Position numbers and translations under genes: made by a program. Below are positions 24,901-39,900 of a stretch of DNA of 64,000 nucleotides, piece by piece (the stretch's first letter is position 1; each line of letters begins with the position of its first letter). Location: contig NC_064034.1 of the NCBI RefSeq assembly GCF_932526225.1, positions 14,956,887-15,020,886 of the forward strand. The letters run 5' to 3'. This stretch comes from Nematostella vectensis (Eukaryota; Cnidaria; Anthozoa; Actiniaria; Edwardsiidae). The notes beneath the pieces are model-generated. The model was given only the letters and a program-made list of their open reading frames with translations, made no database searches and was not told where the DNA came from.

Positions 24901-27900
24901 GAGAACTCTTTTGATGCATTCATCAAAAAGCATGGAGGAAACTCTAATGCTTTTACAGACTGTGAAAGAGTAAGTGCTTTATTAGAGCTGCTTTATATAC
25001 ATAAGATACTTTTGTGTAAAAGTATTTTTTAATGGTGAAGTATTTATATTTTTTCAGACTGTGTTTGTTTTTGATGTGAGGCGGAAGCACTTTAGGGAAG
25101 CTCTTGACAGGTGAGTTAATGATTTATTAATATTAAATTATTTACATACAGTATCATCACCAGATCTGAGGTGAGATGGAGGGGCGTGGGGGGGGGGCTG
25201 GTAACCATACTCCTCTTTCAATATAAAATGATAAGAAATGTGCATATGAGAGCTGTAGTCCTTAACTTTTCCTCTGCTATATATTTTTTACATTTTGTGC
25301 CCGGGTTTGAGTTGTGAGAGGAGACTTTAAGACATTCCGCTATCTGTTCAAAGTTCTATGAATCACAAAGCAAAACAGTTTTTTTACTATTAGTAAAATG
25401 CTAATCTACCACAGGTTCGCACAATTCTTTATTTGTCCTTTGCTGAAGTCTGGAAGCATTGAAAGAGAAATCAAAGCTGTAGAGTCTGGTATGTTAAAAT
25501 TATCACAAATAGTTATTTACAGTATTTCATATGTTGCTTTATACTAAAGACCTTGACATCTTCTCTAATTTTTAAGGACTCATTGAGATTTTATGTGGAT
25601 ACCAAATCATGACAAAAAATATTCTCCATTTTAAAAAGCCTCTGTCATCCATCATTTAGTCATCCTAGCAAAGTACTAAGAGTAAGACATTGACCCCTCA
25701 ACCGGCTTTGAGAAGTACCAACAACCCAAAAAATGCAAAATAAACACAACAAGATGAAGATACTCAGGCAGGCATCACTCCAACCAAGGTGATAGCAAAT
25801 ACTCTTAAGCCAAATAATAGCACAGGTTCTGTGACAAATTTCAAATCGAACAAGGAAAAAATAGCAGAATCACCCCTTTTAACAAAACGCTCAAAATACC
25901 ACACAAGGGAGAAAGATCAGCAAACAAAGCTCAAGACACAAATAGATACCTTTATTCTGATCTTCCAGATTCATTTCCATGGCCTCAAAACACAATGTCC
26001 ACTCCTTGAAGGCTTGTAAAACCACTTGGGTGCCATTACGGATTGCAAATCATTCTGGGAGATCCAGGGAAAAAAATCACGAGGGCAGGGCCAGTCAACA
26101 CTCCTCTTCCCAAAGTCAGTTTAATAAGTCTTTTCACCCCGAAGCCAAACAAATCAACTCCAGGTCATACAGACCCAGAATAGCAGTGTAAACAATTTTG
26201 GAATCAATTTGGTTTCAGAAAAGACAGCATTAAGGAGAGCTGTGGTGATTCATTAGAATTATTTTCTCACCCAGGCAAAGCCGAGCAAGAAAAAATCACC
26301 ATGAATCCACCTTTTCTTGCAAATATCCATAAGCACATCACTCAATTATGCCCCAATAGATTTCATGATGTCCTAGGACACTCTCCCAATATAGCTTAAG
26401 CTATTTTTGATGAAAAATACAAGCAACCATCAACTAAAAGTGGATTAAAAGTGGGGACCGCAAAGCACTGTTGGAAAGCTAGGATACCACTGACTAGGTG
26501 CAGTGGTGTTTGACTTTGATGGGTTGTATAAAACTCAGAATAGGGGGGTATCTGTTTTCAGTCGTTTTTTTTTTTGAAATGCATTCATTTCTATTGGCTG
26601 ATTTGGGAAAACTGCTGCAATATTTTTTTTATTTAATATGGTAGATGAAGCATACAATTTTATCTTTAGTTAGTTATTTGGGGTTTCTTCTCATAATTTA
26701 TCTTCCAATATTGTTTGAAAATATTAGCAAAGGTGTGGCTGACAAAGGCTCTTTAAAAAAGCAAAGAACAAAAAATGTGCTCTACAGCCCCAACCAGAAG
26801 AAAGTGTTTTGAGATTTTGTGCAAGTTCCGGCTGACAAACACTGGCATGCACATGTAATGTGGTCAACTGTTTTCTATAAGTCTTTTTCTTTTGACCAAT
26901 CCTATGCTTAGAGTATCGCATGAGCTACCAAAATGATCAAGTGAAAAAGATGCAGCTACTACAGAGTCTGGCCAGGGATGGACACCCTTACCGCAAGTTC
27001 CTTTGGGGTAGGTCCTATTGAGATCTAGCCCAGGGATGGGCACACCCTCACCACAAGTTCCTTTGGGATAGGTCCTATTGATATATAGGTCATTCATAGA
27101 CACCCTTACCACAAGTTCCTTTGGGGTGGGTCCTATTGAGATATACAGTACTGTAGGTCATTCATAGACACCCTTACCACAAGTTCCTTTGGGGTAGGTC
27201 CTATTGAGATATACAGTACTGTAGGTCATTCATAGACACCCTTACCACAAGTTCCTTTAGGGTTGGTCCTAATAAGATCTAGGTCAGGGATGGACACCCT
27301 TACTGCAAGTTCCTTTGGAGTAGGTCCTATTGAGATATACAGCACTGTAGGTCATTCATAGACACCCTTACCACAAGTTCCTTTAGGGTGGGTCCTATTG
27401 ATATATAGGTCATTCATAGAAACCATTACCACAAGTTCCTTTAGGGTGGGTCCTATTGAGATATAGGCCAGGGATGGACACCCTTACCACAAGTTCCTTT
27501 GGGGTAGGTCCTATTGAGATATACAGTACTGAATGTCATCCATAGACACCCTTACCACAAGTTCCTTTGGGGTAGGTCCTAATGAGATATAGGCCAGGGA
27601 TGGACACCCTTACCACAAGTTCCTTTAGGGTATGTCCTATTGAGATATACAGTACTGAATGTCATCCATAGACACCCTTACCACAAGTTCCTTTGGGGTA
27701 GGTCCTAATGAGATATAGGCCAGGGATGGACACCCTTACCACAAGTTCCTTTGGGGTATGTCCTATTGAGATATACAGTACTGTAGGTCATTCATAGACA
27801 CCCTTACCACAAGTTCCTTTAGGGTGGGTCCTAATGAGATATAGGTCAGGGATGGACACCCTTACCACAAGTTCCTATGGGGTAGGTCCTATTGAGATAT

Positions 27901-30900
27901 ACTGTAGGTCATTTATAGACACCCGTACCGCAAGTTCCTTTAGGGTAGGTCCTGATTAGATATAGGCCAGGGGTGGATTTTCTTACCACAAGTTTCTTTG
28001 GGGGTAGGTCCTATTGAAATATACTGTAGGTCATTCATAGGCACCTTACCACTAGTTTGGGGTGAAGGTCCTGATAAGATATAGGTCAGTGATGGACACC
28101 CAGTGTCCTTAGTACAGTTTGGCATCACAAGATCACATCTGTAGAAATTTCAGTCACACTATGCAATTATTTGGCTCCAGTTTTCAGATTTTCATCACTT
28201 AGTGAGTCACAGGGGTGTATATCTTTATTTGTGGTGGAAATGAAACAAATATATCAATGGTTTATCTCAGGAAGTGAATCAACTTTGCAGACTACCCCTG
28301 AAGAAAAGGTACATATGCGAAACACTCACATTTCTTTGCCTCCTTTTTTAATATGTATATTATACATAACAGTATGTTATATATTATAAACACATAGAAC
28401 CCTTAACCGGCCTGTACTGGCCTTGAGAAGTACCCACAACCCAAAAAATTCATAAATGCAAAATAAACACAATGAGATGAAAATAGTCAGGCATCAGTCT
28501 AAGGGATAAATAGTCTTGAAGATATGCATCCAACCAAGGTGAAAGCAACTACCTTTAGCCAAATAATAGCTCAGGTTCTTTGACAGACATCAAATCGAAC
28601 AAGGTAAAAAAAAAAAGCAGAATCACTCCTCTCAACAAAACGCTCATAATACCACACAAGGAAAAGAGATAAGCAAACACAGCCCAAGACACAGATAGTT
28701 ACCTTTATTCTGATCCTCCAGGTTCATTTCCATGGCCTCAAAACACAATGTCCACTCCTTGAAGGATCGTGAAACCACTTGGATGCCATTACGTATTGCA
28801 AAGCATTCTGTGGGAGATCCTGGGAAAAATTCGAGAGGGAAGGGCCAGTCAACACTTCTCCCCAAAATCATATGTTTTTTTATAAGTCTTTTCACCCCAG
28901 AGCCAAACAAATCAATTCCAGGTCATACAGACCCAGAATAGCAGTGTAAACAATTTTGGAATTAATTTGGTTTCAGAAAAGACAGTATTTTGGAGAGCTA
29001 TGGTGATTCATTAGAAAATTATTTTCTCATCCAGGCAAAGCCAAAGAAGAAAACAATCACAATAAGTCCACCTTTGCTTGCAAGTATCCATAAGCACAGC
29101 ACTCAATTATGCCCCAATAATTGAGTGCTGCAGACCACAAAGCACTGTTGAAAAGCTAAGATACTGCTGACTAGGTGCAGCAGTGTTTATCTTTGATGGG
29201 CTGTATAAAACTCAAAATAGGGGGGAGGTATCTGTTTTCAGTCTGTTTTTTTGTAAATTTAGCTCGAAAATAGCCAGGAGTCAATGGGTTAACCACTTCT
29301 ATTTGTCTATTAGGCATCCAATTCACCTACTGCAAAAATATTATTATGTTTTTACAGTACAGTATATATGTACTACCCCCAATCTGCCAACTCATCTTAG
29401 TTGGCCACTTTTTTCAGTCCGAGGATAGCCTCTTAACCACTGTATTCTTTTTATTTTTAGGGTATTGATGTTTGTGGCCAGCTTAAAAAATTTATGACAA
29501 AGATGTATTCAAGTCAATATATGACTTTGGCTGTCTGCTCTAAAGGTATGGTTTGATTTATGCTAATGACTACAAATGGTATATGTAAGATAACCTCATT
29601 TTGAATCATAAAATAAAAGCTAAATTAACCATTTCTTTTATTTCGTTGTCATTATTGAATCCTACAATGCTGTGATGTTTTTACACCATGTTGCCTGATA
29701 TTGTTCAGTGTTGGTTTGATGTTGAAATACACTGTTTGAGTCTTTGTGCACTTACATGACATTGGCACAACATTTTCTTTTTTCAACAATGTTTGGGATT
29801 GTAGTAGTGTTTGTGTTTGCTTACAAAAGCTCTCCCATAGGCTGTTTGTGTAATGCATACACAAGTTCTAACAATATCTCCTCAACTCCTCATAAAATGC
29901 TTAACATCAAGTGAGATCAAATAAGATGTGATAAATAGCATTTATAGCACAAACATGGGGTTGTGCAGGGCACACTTGCACACCCCTTTGCTGCCAAAAA
30001 GTGGGTCAAATCTTATTAAAGGATTGTCAATTGCTGTTCTTTTTCAATATGATACCTATGACTGCACATCCCCTCTCAACTAATTCTGGGGGTGCGCCTG
30101 ACATTTTTGTTTTATTCCTGTAACAGAACCTCTAGATACACTAGAGCTTTGGGTTGAGAAATTATTTTCTACAGTTCCAAACAAGTAAGTACCATAATGT
30201 TTTTTTTTTTAAATAGCATGATACCTGGCTCAAAAACATTATTAAAACAATGTCAACAAGAATTAAATGATCGATGTTTTCTTTTAGCTCATTACCAAAG
30301 CCAAGATTTGATGGGCTTCCTGTAAGTAATTGCAGACCTTCCAGTCAATTTAAAGTGCATCCAGATTTTCAAGAAAATTATATTGGAAACAGTATTCCTT
30401 GTATTGTATGGAAATATTTACCACAAAATGTCTAGCTCTGTATTTTTTCATTTAAACATAAACAAAAAGGCAGCAGCCAAGGAAAACAGTGTGCTGTGAG
30501 CACAACCCCTTATTCATGTTTTATTATCGTTAATAATTAAAATTGTATGTATCTTATTTATTTACAATATAGAAAATTTTGGTGCATTTTTATTCAAACA
30601 ATACCGTATGCTGGTGTGTATCCATCCGTAATTGCCCATGGCCAGATCTAGGGGTCAGCCGAGTGGGCTGTGGCAACCCCTATTCTCAAAGATTTTACTT
30701 ATGAAATAATGTAACAGGGCTTCTGGAATTACGCGCAAAATCAATCATTACGCGCTAAATTACGCGGGTTTTTGCAATACATTTTTCTTTAAAAATCAAA
30801 ATTTTGCGGGATTCTTTACCGAATTACGCGCTAGATTACACGGAATATCAACGGTTACGCCCAAACTATATTTGTTCCGAAGGAAAGCACGAAATAACTT

Positions 30901-33900
30901 CAAAAAGGTTATTTTTTTGCGCTAAAATATCTTAGGCGAGTTTTCATTGGCTCCTAGCCACCAGCCAATTAAAAAAGGTATTTTATTATTATTAGTCCTA
31001 GGCTTCGCGGTTTAGCAAAGAACGCCTAGTCATTTTATTTGTTTTCGAAATTCAGTTCGAGATATCGCACTCTTATGAAGAGTATCTGTCTTTTTTACGA
31101 GAAATAGAGGTAAGAACCGTAAAAAAACACATCAGCTGTGCACTTAAATGTTTTTTTCTTTCAAAATTTTGCTAAATTACACGGGATTACGCAGAAATTT
31201 GTGGATTACGCGGAGAAAGCCAAATTACGCTCTTCCGCACAAGCGCGTAATTCCAGAAGCCCTGATGTAAGGAGGTGTAAGAAATCCTGGAGATAGCAAT
31301 GCTTTTTTTAAAATCTTTTCTTTGGCCCCTCCTTGTTGGAACTCAGATCTACCCCTGTTGTTAGCCAAAATTACCCTGGTTTCTGGTCAAACCTGCATTG
31401 CCTTTTTTTTCCATGACAAGTGTTACCCACAATGCAACTTAATCGAGAAGTTAAACCTTTTTTTATTTCAAAGCTTCCATTTGAAGACAGCAAGTTTAAC
31501 AAATTATACAAAGGTAGGTTTTTGATAATGATTACCTTTTAATCAGTCTCTAGTCATTGTTGAAAGTTTAAATACTTTATGTGATTCATCTTTCTATACC
31601 TTGCCTTATGATGTGCCTTCTCTGGCCTGTTCCATTATGTGTTACCCTTTTTATACCTGGCCTTACGATGTACCTTCTCTGGCATGTTCCCTTATGTGTT
31701 ATTCCTTTCTATACCTTCCCCTATGATGTACCTATTCGGGCATGTTCCCTTATGTCTTATTCCTTTCTATACCTTGCCTTATGATGTGCCTTCTATGATC
31801 TGTTCCTTTATGTGTTACCCTTTTTATACCTTGCCTTATGATGTACCTTCTCTGGTCTGTTCCTTTATGTGTTACCCTTTCTATACCTTGCCTTATGATG
31901 TACCTTCTCTGGTCTGTTACTTTATGTGTTACCCTTTCTATACCTTGCCCTATGATGTACCTTCTCTGGCATGTTCCCTTATGTGTTATTCCTTTCTATA
32001 CCTTGCCCTATGATGTGCCTTCTCTGGTCTGTTCCCTTATGTGTTATTCCTTTCTATACCTTGCCCTATGATGTACCTTCTCTGGTCTGTTCCCTTATGT
32101 GTTATTCCTTTCTATACCTTGCCCTATGATGTACCTTTTCGGGCATGTTCCCTTATGTCTTATTCCTTTCTATACATTGCCTTATGATGTGCCTTCTCTG
32201 GTCTGTTCCTTTATGTGTTACCCTTTGTATACCTTGCCTTATGATGTACCTTCTCTAGTCTGTTTCTTTATGTGTTACCCTTTCTATACCTTGCCTTATG
32301 ATGTACCTTTTCTGGTCTGTTCCTTTATGTGTTACCCTTTCTATACCTTGCCTTATGATGTGCCTTCTCTGGTCTGTTTCTTTATGTGTTACCCTTTCTA
32401 TACCTTGCCTTATGATGTACCTTCTCTGGTCTGTTCCTTTATGTGTTACCCTTTCTATACCTTGCCTTATGATGTACCTTCTCTGGTCTGTTCCTTTATG
32501 TGTTACCCTTTCTATACCTTGTCTTATGATGTACCTTCTCTGGTCTGTTCCTTTATGTGTTACCCTTTCTATACCTTGCCTTATGATGTGCCTTCTCTGG
32601 TCTGTTCCTTGATGTGTTACCCTTTCTATAACTTGCCTTATGATGTACCTTCTCTGGTCTGTTTCTTTATGTGTTACCCTTTCAATACCTTGCCTTATGA
32701 TGTACCTTTTCTGGTCTGTTCCTTTATGTGTTACCCTTTCTATACCTTGCCTTATGATGTGCCTTCTCTGGTGTGTTCCCTTATGTGTTACCCTTTCTAT
32801 ACCTTGCCTTATGATGTGCCTTCTCTTGATTGTTCCTTTATGTGTTACCCTTTCAATACCTTGCCTTATGATGTACCTTCTCTGGCATGTTCCCTTATGT
32901 GTTACCCTTTCTATACCTTGCCTTATGATGTACCTTTTCTGGTCTGTTCCTTTATGTGTTACCCTTTCTATACCTTGCCTTATGATGTACCTTCTCTTGC
33001 ATGTTCCTTTATGTGTTACCCTCTATACCTTGCCTTATGAAGTGCCTTCGCTAGCCTGTTCCTTAATGTGTTACCCTTTCTATACCTTGCCTTTTGATGT
33101 GCCTTCTCTGGTCTGTTCCCTTATGTGTTACCCTTTCTATACCTTGCCTTATGATGTGCCTTCTATGATCTGTTTCTTTATGTGTTACCCTTTTTATACC
33201 TTGCCTTATGATGTACCTTCTCTGGTCTGTTCCTTTATGTGTTACCCTTTTATACCTTGCCTTATGATGTACCTTCTCTGGTCTGTTCCTTTATGTGTTA
33301 CCCTTTCTATACCTTGCCTTATGATGTGCCTTCTATGATCTGTTCCTTTATGTGTTACCCTTTTTATACCTTGCCTTATGATGTACCTTCTCTGGTCTGT
33401 TCCTTTATGTGTTACCCTTTCTATACCTTGCCTTATGATGTACCTTTTCTGGTCTGTTCCTTTATGTGTTACCCTTTTTATACCTTGCCTTATGATGTAC
33501 CTTCTCTGGTCTGTTCCTTTATGTGTTACCCTTTCTATACCTTGCCTTATGATGTACCTTCTCTGGTCTGTTCCCTTATGTGTTACCCTTTCTATACCTT
33601 GCCTTATGCTGTACCTTCTCTGGTCTGTTCCCTTATGTGTTATCCTTTCTATACCTTGCCTTATGATGTGCCTTCTCTGGTCTGTTCCTTTATGTGTTAC
33701 CCTTTTTATACCTTGCCTTATTCTGTACCTTCTCTGGTCTGTTCCTTTATGTGTTACCCTTTCTATACCTTGCCTTATGATGTATACCTTTTCTGGTCTG
33801 TTCCCTTATGTGTTATTCCTTTCTATACCTTGCCTATGATGTATCTTTCGGGCATGTTCCCTTATGACTTATTCCTTTCTATACATTGCCTTATGATCTG

Positions 33901-36900
33901 CCTTCTCTGGTGTGTTCCTTTATGTGTTACCCTTTCTATACCATGCATTATGATGTACCTTCTCTGGTCTGTTCCTTTATGTGTTACCCTTTCTATACCT
34001 TGCCCTATGATGTATCTTCTCTGGCATGTTCCCTTATGTGTTATTCCTTTCTATACCTTGCCCTATGATGTGCCTTCTCTGGTCTGTTTCTTTATTTGTT
34101 ACCCTTTCTATACCTTGCCTTATGATGTGCCTTCTATGATCTGTTCCTTTATGTGTTACCCTTTTTATACCTTGCCTTATGATGTACCTTCTCTGGTCTG
34201 TTCCTTTATGTGTTACCCTTTCTATACCTTGCCTTATGATGTACCTTCTCTGGTCTGTTCCTTTATGTGTTATTCCTTTCTATACCTTGCCTTATGATGT
34301 ACCTTCTCTGGTCTGTTCCTTTATGTGTTACCCTTTCAATACCTTGCCTTATGATGTACCTTTTCTGGTCTGTTCCTTTATGTGTTACCCTTTCTATACC
34401 TTGCCTTATGATGTACCTTCTCTGGTCTGTTCCTTTATGTTTTACCCTTTCAATACCTTGCCTTATGATGTACCTTCTCTGGTCTGTTCCTTTATGTGTT
34501 ACCCTTTCTATACCTTGCCTTATGATGTACCTTCTCTTGCATGTTCCTTTATGTGTTACCCTCTATACCTTGCCTTATGAAGTGCCTTCGCTAGCCTGTT
34601 CCTTAATGTGTTACCCTTTCTATACCTTGCCTTTTGATGTGCCTTCTCTTGTTTGTTCCTTTATGTGTTACCCTTTCAATACCTTGCCTTATGATGTACC
34701 TTCTCTGGCATGTTCCCTTATGTGCTACCCTTTCTATACCTTGCCTTTTGATGTGCCTTCTCTTGTTTGTTCCTTTATGTGTTACTCTTTCAATACCTTG
34801 CCCTATGATGTGCCTTCTCTGGTCTGTTTCTTTATTTGTTACCCTTTCTATACCTTGCCTTCTGATGTACCTTCTCTGGTCTGTTCCTTTATGTGTTATT
34901 CCTTTCTATACCTTGCCTTATGATGTGCCTTCTCTGGTCTGTTTCTTTATGTGTTACCCTTTCAATACCTTGCCTTATCATGTACCTTTTCTGGTCTGTT
35001 CCTTTATGTGTTACCCTTTCTATACCTTGCCTTATGATGTACCTTCTCTGGTCTGTTTCTTTATGTTTTACCCTTTCAATACCTTGCCTTATGATATACC
35101 TTCTCTGACATGTTCCTTTTTGTGTTACCCTTTCTATACCTTGCTCTATGATGTACCTTCTCTGGTCTGTTTCTTTATGTGTTACCCTTTCTATACCTTG
35201 CCTTATGATGTACCTTCTCTGGTCTGTTCCTTTATGTGTTACCCTTTCTATACCTTGCCTTTTGATGTGCCTTCTCTTGTTTGTTCCTTTATGTGTTACC
35301 CTTTCAATACCTTGCCCTATGATGTACCTTTTCGGGCATGTTCCCTTATGTCTTATTCCTTTCTATACCTTGCCTTATGATGTGCCTTCTCTGGTCTGTT
35401 CCTTTATGTGTTACCCTTTCAATACCTTGCCTTATGATGTACCTTTTCTGGTCTGTTCCTTTATGTGTTACCCTTTCTATACCTTGCCTTATGATGTACC
35501 TTCTCTGGTCTGTTCCTTTATGTTTTACCCTTTCAATACCTTGCCTTATGATATACCTTCTCTGACATGTTCCTTTATGTGTTACCCTTTCTATACCTTG
35601 CCTTATGATGTGCCTTCTATGATCTGTTCCTTTATGTGTTACCCTTTCTATACCTTGCCCTATGATGTACCTTCTCTGGTTTGTTTCTTTATGTGTTACC
35701 CTTTCTATACCTTGCCTTATGATGTACCTTCTCTGGTCTGTTCCTTTATGTGTTACCCTTTCTATACCTTGCCTTTTGATGTGCCTTCTCTTGTTTGTTC
35801 CTTTATGTGTTACCCTTTCAATACCTTGCCTTATGATGTACCTTCTCTGGCATGTTCCCTTATGTGCTACCCTTTCTATACCTTGCCTTTTGATGTGCCT
35901 TCTCTTGTTTGTTCCTTTATGTGTTACCCTTTCAATACCTTGCCCTATGATGTACCTTCTCTGGTCTGTTCCTTTATGTGTTACCCTTTCAATACCTTGC
36001 CTTATGATGTACCACCTCTGGTCTGTTTCTTTATTTGTTACCCTTTCTATACCTTGCCTTATGATGTACCTTCTCTGGCCTGTTCCATTATGTGTTACCC
36101 TTTCTATACCTGGCTATACTATTTACTTTCTCTGGCATGTTCCCTTATGTGTTATTCCTTTCTATACCTTGCCCTATGACGTACCTTTTCGGGCATGTTT
36201 CCTTATGTCTTATTCCTTTCTATACCTTGCCTTATGATGTACCTTCTCTGGTCTGTTACTTTATGTGTTACCCTTTCTATACCTTGCCTTATGATGTACC
36301 TTCTCTGGTCTGTTCCTTTATGTGTTACCCTTTCTATACCTTTCCCTATGATGTACCTTCTCTGGTCTGTTTCTTTATGTGTTACCCTTTCTATACCTTG
36401 CCTTATGATGTATACCTTTTCTGGTCTGTTCCCTTATGTGTTATTGCTTTCTATACCTTGCGCTATGATATACCTTTTCGGTCATGTTCCCTTATGTCTT
36501 ATTCCTTTCTATACATTGCCTTATGATGTGCCTTCTCTGGTGTGTTCCTTTATGTGTTACCCTTTCTATACAATGCCTTATGATGTACCTTCTCTGGTCT
36601 GTTCCTTTATGTGTTATCCTTTCTATACCTTGCCTTATGATGTACCTTCTCTGGCATGTTCCTTTATGTGTTACCCTCTATACCTTGCCTTATGAGGTGC
36701 CTTCGCTAGCCTGTTCCTTATTGTGTTACCCTTTCTATACCTTGCCTTTTGATGTGCCTTCTCTTGTTTGTTCCTTTATGTGTTACTCTTTCAATACCTT
36801 GCCTTATGATGTACCATCTCTGTTATGTTCCCTTATGTGCTACCCTTTCTATACCTTGCCTTTCGATGTGCCTTCTCTTGCTTGTTCCTTTATGTGTTAC

Positions 36901-39900
36901 CCTTTCAATACCTTGCCCTATGATGTACCTTTTCGGGCATGTTCCCTTATGTCTTATTCCTTTCTATACCTTGCCTTATGATGTGCCTTCTCTGGTCTGT
37001 TCCTTTATGTGTTACCCTTTCAATACCTTGCCTTATGATGTACCTTTTCTGGTCTGTTCCTTTATGTGTTACCCTTTCTATACCTTGCCTTATGATGTAC
37101 CTTCTCTGGTCTGTTCCTTTATGTTTTACCCTTTCAATACCTTGCCTTATGATATACCTTCTCTGACATGTTCGTTTATGTGTTACCCTTTCTATACCTT
37201 GCCTTATGATGTGCCTTCTATGATCTGTTCCTTTATGTGTTACCCTTTCTATACCTTGCCCTATGATGTACCTTCTCTGGTCTGTTTCTTTATGTGTTAC
37301 CCTTTCTATACCTTGCCTTATGATGTACCTTCTCTGGTCTGTTCCTTTATGTGTTACCCTTTCTATACCTTGCCCTATGATGTACCTTCTCTGGTCTGTT
37401 TCTTTATGTGTTACCCTTTCTATACCTTGCCTTATGATGTACCTTCTCTGGTCTGTTCCTTTATGTGTTACCCTTTTTATACCTTGCCTTATGATGTACC
37501 TTCTCTGGTCTGTTCCTTTATGTGTTACCCTTTCTGTACCTTGCCTTATGATGTATACCTTTTCTGGTCTGTTCCCTTATGTTTTATTCCTTTCTGTACC
37601 TTGCCTTATGATGTGCCTTCTCTGGCATGTTCCTTTATGTGTTACCCTTTCTATACCTTGCCTTATGATGTGCTTATGGTGTGCATTCTCTTGCCAATTC
37701 TAGTTGTCCCTGTTCGAGATATTCACCAGTTAGAGATCACATGGACGTTGCCATGCCAACAGCAGCATTACAGGTGCTCTTAACTACCAAAGGAAAAAAA
37801 TTCGTAAAATACTCTAAGACTTTAATAAAGATACTCACATTTACAGCCTTTGATTTGTGCCTAACTGATTCTGTAGAACCAAGCATACATATGAAAAACA
37901 TTAACATATGTAGAGCTCAAGAGTCCTAGGAAACATACGGCCAATTAAGGCATTTCCCTCAATCATAGTTTGAAAAAAAAAATTACAATCTAGAATAATG
38001 GAATCTTGTTGATAAAGACACCTTTTAGGCAAAGTAAACTGCTCTTTTTTACGGGTTTGCATTTATAAAAATGTATGTATTGTTCAAGACTGTTCTTGAT
38101 AATGATGTTCCACTGATTCCTAATGTGTTCTCTTCCAAGTCTTTTCATCAGACAGTGTCCTTGCACATATTGCCAATAACCACACAAATAAGGTACAAGA
38201 TAAGACTGACCTAGTTTTTTTTTACTAGAATCAAGCCTCTGCATTACATTTCCTGGCTGCTGGGTCACGAGGGACCAGGAAGTGTTCTTTCTCTTCTGAT
38301 CAAAAAGTATGTACACCAAAAGAAGATGCATGTTCTGTGGAGGCGTGGCGTGGCGCAAGATTTAGCTCGCGACATGTCTCCTTAATGTTTCCTAGTTTAG
38401 CCATTGACATGATTTTAAAAAATGAACATTTTTCTAAACTATCTTAGATTTGTGGCGTGCTACAATGATTTTCAAGGTGGCTTAACTAGGAAACGTGGTG
38501 CATGCTCCATTTCTCCTACTGTAGTTTAGCCAGGCCTTAAAAATATGTGTAGTATTCGTCAGTGCCTTGCCCAGATTGGCCACCCATTTCAGTTATGACC
38601 AATAAAAACACTTCAAAGATTTTGAATGATAAAAGCCATAAGACAATTTATACAATCGATGGAATGCTTTCGAAGAATATTGAAACCACCAGTAAACAGG
38701 TGCAGTCATGCTTGTAAATCAGTATGTCTCTTTATGAGTAATTCTCAATATAAAGCTTAGATAAAGACATATATATATATATATATAGTACTACTATATG
38801 TTCTACTTTTTCTGTCATGTTTTAGGGGTTGGGCAGTAAGTTTGATGTGTGGTAACGGGGAGTCAGGACAAGAGCATAACACAAATATGGCGACATTCCC
38901 CTGTCTCGTCAATTTGACTGTAAGTAAAGTACGACGAGATTCCCCTGTCTCGTCAATTTGACAGTAAGTAAAGTGCGACGAGATTCCCCTGTCTCGTTAA
39001 TTTGACAGTAAGTAAAGTGCGACGACATTCCCCTGTCTCGTCAATTTGACAGTAAGTAAAGTGCGACGAGATTCCCCTGTCTCGTTAATTTGACAGTAAG
39101 TAAAGTGCGACGAGATTCCCCTGTCTCGTTAATTTGACTGTAAGTAAAGTACGACGAGATTCCCCTGTCTCGTCAATTTGACTGTAAGTAAAGTACGACG
39201 AGATTCCCATGTCTCGCCAATTTGACTGTAAGTAAAGTACGACGAGATTCCCCTGTCTCGTCAATTTGACTGTAAGTAAAGTACGACGAGATTACCCGGT
39301 CTCGTCAATTTGACTGTAAGTAAAGTACGACGAGATTCCCCTGTCTCGCCAATTTGACTGTAAGTAAAGTACGACGAGATTCCCCTGTCTCGTCAATTTG
39401 ACTGTAAGTAAAGTACGACGAGATTCCCCTGTCTCGTCAATTTGACTGTAAGTAAAATACGACGAGATTCCCCTGTCTCGTCAATTTGACTGTAAGTAAA
39501 GTACGACGAGATTCCCCTGTCTCGTCAATTTGACTGTAAGTAAAGTACGACGAGATTCCCCTGTCTCGTCAATTTGACTGTAAGTAAAGTACGACGAGAT
39601 TCCCCTGTCTCGTCAATTTGACTGTAAGTAAAGTACGACGAGATTCCCCTGTCTCGTCAATTTGACTGTAAGTAAAATACGACGAGATTACCCGGTCTCA
39701 TCAATTTGACTGTAAGTAAAATACGACGAGATTCCCCTGTCTCGTCAATTTGACTGTAAGTAAAATACGACGAGATTACCCGGTCTCGTCAATTTGACTG
39801 TAAGTAAAGTACGACGAGATTCCCCGGTCTCATCTATTTGACTGTAAGTAAAATACGACGAGATTACCCGGTCTCATCAATTTGACTGTAAGTAAAATAC

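Noticed and set aside
31581-37783. Many overlapping frames of 60-352 codons (YTLPYDVPSLVC, LSIPCLMMYLL)
   Set aside because: They are the translated 57-bp minisatellite, open in two frames at once, lying inside an NRDC intron between verified exons.
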